From contig JAODUP010000160.1 in assembly GCA_025642065.1 (NCBI GenBank), positions 62,001-126,000 on the forward strand: a stretch of DNA of 64,000 nucleotides. The letters run 5' to 3'. The notes beneath the pieces are model-generated. The model was given only the letters and a program-made list of their open reading frames with translations, ran no database searches and was not told the DNA's origin. The stretch's first letter is position 1. Every line of letters begins with the position of its first letter. Source of the stretch: Paralvinella palmiformis. Taxonomy: Eukaryota > Annelida > Polychaeta > Terebellida > Alvinellidae. Both the position numbers and the translations under genes were made by a program. Positions 58,757 through 63,000 of this stretch are shown one piece after another.

Positions 58757-59525
58757 ATGTGTGTGTTATCAAGGCAAGCAAAAAACATAGGTTTAATTTG
58801 ATGCCTGCTTCTGTCTATTTCAGTGAATTGAGTTCATCTCTTGACAATTACAAAGTCATCATTGGTATGCACAGGAAGGATCAAGTGGATCCTTACCAAC
58901 AGGAGCTCAGCATAGCACAGATCATTATGCATGAGAAATGGGATACCTATCAACTACTTAATGACATAGCTCTTATCAAACTGGTCAAGCCAGTGACATA
59001 CAACAGACATGTACGACCAGTCTGTGTACCAAAAACAAACTTTGCACCTGGAAAGATCTGTACAGTCATCGGCTGGGGAGATACTCTTGGTTGGTATAAT
59101 GCAGGATTTACATGGGATATGTTAACCTATATCTGTTCTGTGGGACTTAGGATATATTTCAAAAACATATAGAGACATATACTGCCACAAATCTATTCAT
59201 CCAGTAATTTATATATTTCTGTTATATTTGCATGACTCTCATCCATAAGTAATTTAAAACATAACTGTACTAAACAAATATATTTGAAAAACTGTATTTA
59301 ACATCTACTGGTTTGTGGACATGTAGATGTATAAGCATTTTTGAAATACTAAGCAGTCAACCCCCCAACTAGAATAGGCTTAACTCATATCCTACTTGAG
59401 CAACTGAAATCACCACACCACACCCACACACCACCATATAGAATTTCCCCATCCTGGCTTTTTTACTCTAAAAAACCTTCCTCATATGACATTGCATATG
59501 CTTCTACTTCTGTTCAAATATTTAA

Positions 59526-59577
<52 letters not shown>

Positions 59578-59809
59578 AAATTTATTTATTTATATATATT
59601 TAGGTACAGCTGAAGATAATCCATTACGTCAAGCTCGTCTGCCAATTATAAAGCAAGAGACATGTCAATATTGGCATCGAGAGACATCAAATGTGACGTC
59701 AACTATGATTTGTGCTGGATATGAGGATGGTCGCCGGGGAAATTGCTATGTAAGTGGTCTGTCAACAAATGTTTTTATGCTGAAAATACTTTATTGTCTG
59801 GAAGAGGAA

Positions 59810-59845
<36 letters not shown>

Positions 59846-59949
59846 CAACGGAATAAACTTCTGGCACAATTTATTACCTTTCCTGGTTTAAGTGGCATAT
59901 CCAGAATCTGGTGACTTACCTATGTCAAAAATATTTGGTTTATATATAA

Positions 59950-60013
<64 letters not shown>

Positions 60014-63000
60014 CATATTGAAATGTATTTACAAGAATCCACACTTTCACACATCATATTTACTACAAAATAAACGTGAGATCATCTGTTGATCAATGTT
60101 TTTGTCTTAACAAGTGAGGAATAGCTTATTCATGAAGTTCTGGGGATATGAAGAACCTTTCTCATAGATGAAGCAACTGATGGGGAATCTTTCTTATTGT
60201 TTTGGTGTTAACGTGAAAAGTACCGAGGTCCGGGACGTGGCCGTTGGGCCTGTCCCGGACCTCGGCCTTAGCTAAGTTCTCTTTTTCATAACTCTGAACT
60301 CATGTGTTCTCGAATCTATTTATTACTTTACTCAAAACTGTACAAAAACTATACACTCCTCGAAACTCTTATCAAAAACTAACTCCCAAAATCTACTAAA
60401 ATCCAGATATCTATAGGGAATTGTCCCCTCAGCACCATCAGCGTTGTTGTCTGGTAGACTCCTCATAGTCGCCTGGTCCAATCAGCGCCGACTTGGCCGA
60501 GTCCAGAACAATCCCCCACTAAAACTCCTCCCACACATTCAAACAGGTATATAAAGGGGAATTCTCCCCCCAGCACAATCAGCATGTTGTTCAGTGGAGA
60601 CTGGCATGTCCCTTGATCCAATCTCCGCTGACTTGGCTGTACCATTACAAACATTCAAACAAAGCTTTCACTCATTCAACCCACACCAGGAAAACATCAA
60701 TGGAGTACAAACCCCCCAGCTATGACATCTACACCCGTGCGATCCCAACAACCGGCTGATCACAAATCCCCAAGCGGCACGGAACGGGTGACCACCAACT
60801 TCTTTCGCACATCAATCAATAGGAGCGCTATGGTTTCACACCCATTGACCCCACAATTCGTCGGCCACAAACCTTAAAGTGGCACGAAAGGGCAATTACT
60901 AATTCTCCCTACATAAATTAATTCGACAACCAGCCATGACATTACAAATGGATTCAATTGTCTCCCATGTTTGGTTGCTTCCCCATTTTTTGGGGATTGA
61001 TTTTTTCTTTCGTTTCATGATCTGTGATCATAAAACAGAGATTGCACACAAAAGCATAAGCACTTATTGCCAGTGTGGTCCCTTTTATTAATTGGTTATT
61101 TACATCTCCTCAGTATGGACAAATGGAGCCAAAATACCATGAGGCTGGTCACTGTGTATTACGTCCCCCTTTTTTGATCAATTCAGTGGAGACAGCAGCA
61201 CCATTTAATGTTGTCATCCAGCCACGATGTTGTGAGTCGAGAAATGAATCCCTGGAAATGTTTTGACCTGTGACCCTTGGCACAAGGTGCTAAACTGCTA
61301 GACCACTGAATCTCATCGCTTTCTATAAAACATTTTAGCTCCTTTTCTGACCCTATCACTGATATATATCAAGAGTTCTTGTTGTCAATAATTAAATGTT
61401 ATGTTCATGAATGTTGCTTGCAGAACTTCTGAAGATGATGTGACTTGCTTTTGATCTTAATTTGCTCATGAACATAAATAGAATGTCTTAAATTGGAACA
61501 AAACAACAGGATGTCAGTCTAACTAGACTTGCATAAATAATATATATTTTGATATTATGTTAATTAAACAAGATCCTTTACTTTTCTTTGGCTGTCTTTT
61601 GATTTTATCATTCGAGTACAGTAAGCAAACTTTCTACTGTATTAGTATGTTATTTCTTTTCAGTCCATACTATTTATGGCTTAGTGTTATGTAAATACAT
61701 TATTATTATTATTGTTATTATTAGCAATGATTTGAGGATACAATGGTTTTAATGATACAATGTCATTCATTAACACACATAAAATAGCCTTGACACCCTA
61801 ACTTTGACAAAATGTTGTTGAGTTGGGGTTTTTTTTTGGGGGGGGGGAGATTTTATTTATTTTCACAATAAATATATTTTTATAATATTATTATTATCGT
61901 GATTATTGTTATTTTTAGAGGAAGACAATTTTATTTTATTATGATTTAAAAAACATTCTATTGACAGGGTGATTCTGGAGGACCATTACTTTGTTCTCGA
62001 CAAGGAAGATTTTGGATACAAGGATTAGTAACTTGGGGAAAGAATGGCTGTAAGGCTGAGGAGGCACCCATGGTCTTTACTAGAGTCCCATCATTCTATG
62101 ACTGGATCAATAAATATGTAGAGTTTGGTAAGTAATACACAACAAGTGTCCTAATGGGATTGTTAGCATAGTTCACATACTTACACAGCCTGTATCACTG
62201 AGAGCCATCCTCATCTCTAATACCAGCTTTAGCCGTGGATAGATAGAGGAAGATCATCCACATTTCATTTTAGAGACAAATCTGAGGTCATGCTGTGTAT
62301 CACTCTTAGTGTCTTCAGTATTTGGATATTAATCTAGGATATAAAACTAAGTTAGAAACTTGAATATTGAGATATCGGAACAATATTATGTAGCACCACA
62401 CAGATGATCGCTTCTTCTCCATACTAATTATGATGTATACCTAATTAACCATGTCCTATATGACTAAAATATATCAAAACAATTTCAGTACCCACCTGGG
62501 TATTGAATTTTTTTATGTACATGTATTTATGATTTGTGTAATATAATATGTAGCTCTAAGTCTAATGGTTAATATATCTAGAAAATCTCAACTGTCAATT
62601 AACATGGAATTAGATTGAATGAGAAACTGCTGAGTTGATCACTGATTGTTGTTTTACATTTAAAGCTATATCGTATGTGAGTTGTTAACTTTGTTGATGT
62701 ATTTATGAGTGAAAATTTGCATTAAGTACATGTATAATTATTAGAAAAACTAAAAATGATAAATTCACCTAATTTGGGCCTCAGTGAATTTGAATATTAT
62801 GGCTCTGGAGTAGGCCTAGTAGGGAATTAGTTTGTTCAATTTTCAGTGGGTATTCTGACAGCTTTGTTGAAGCCTTCATTTTCCTTTTGGTTAAGTAAAC
62901 TACAAATTGATTACCCGGTGTCATAAAGTGATTACTCAGCATAAACAAATAATTACTTGACTACTATTATTATACAATGATTACCTTGGTTGAAATAATG

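Larger units (their letters stand above)
60215..60965. mobile_element. GC-richer insert with hairpin and internal duplications, unclassified
   Basis: Base composition differs sharply from the surrounding intron. It contains a perfect 14-bp inverted repeat (60223-60236 / 60252-60265), two about 88-bp direct repeats (60416-60504, 60556-60643) each just after a TATA-like word, and a second pair of diverged repeats (about 60761-60789, 60866-60892). No open frame. It could be a solo LTR, an element's promoter region or a structured non-coding repeat; the edges are estimates. Confidence 0.5.

Noticed and set aside
59081..59172. Continuation of exon 40 past 59089 as a truncated protease end
   Set aside because: The frame stops at 59170 and lacks the Ser exon; splicing at 59089 to 59604 gives the conserved GWGDTL...LRQARLP join. 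Kept only as a possible retained-intron product.
60215..60965. Calling the GC-richer insert a solo LTR
   Set aside because: No tg...ca ends, target duplication, primer-binding site or second LTR could be seen; left unclassified.
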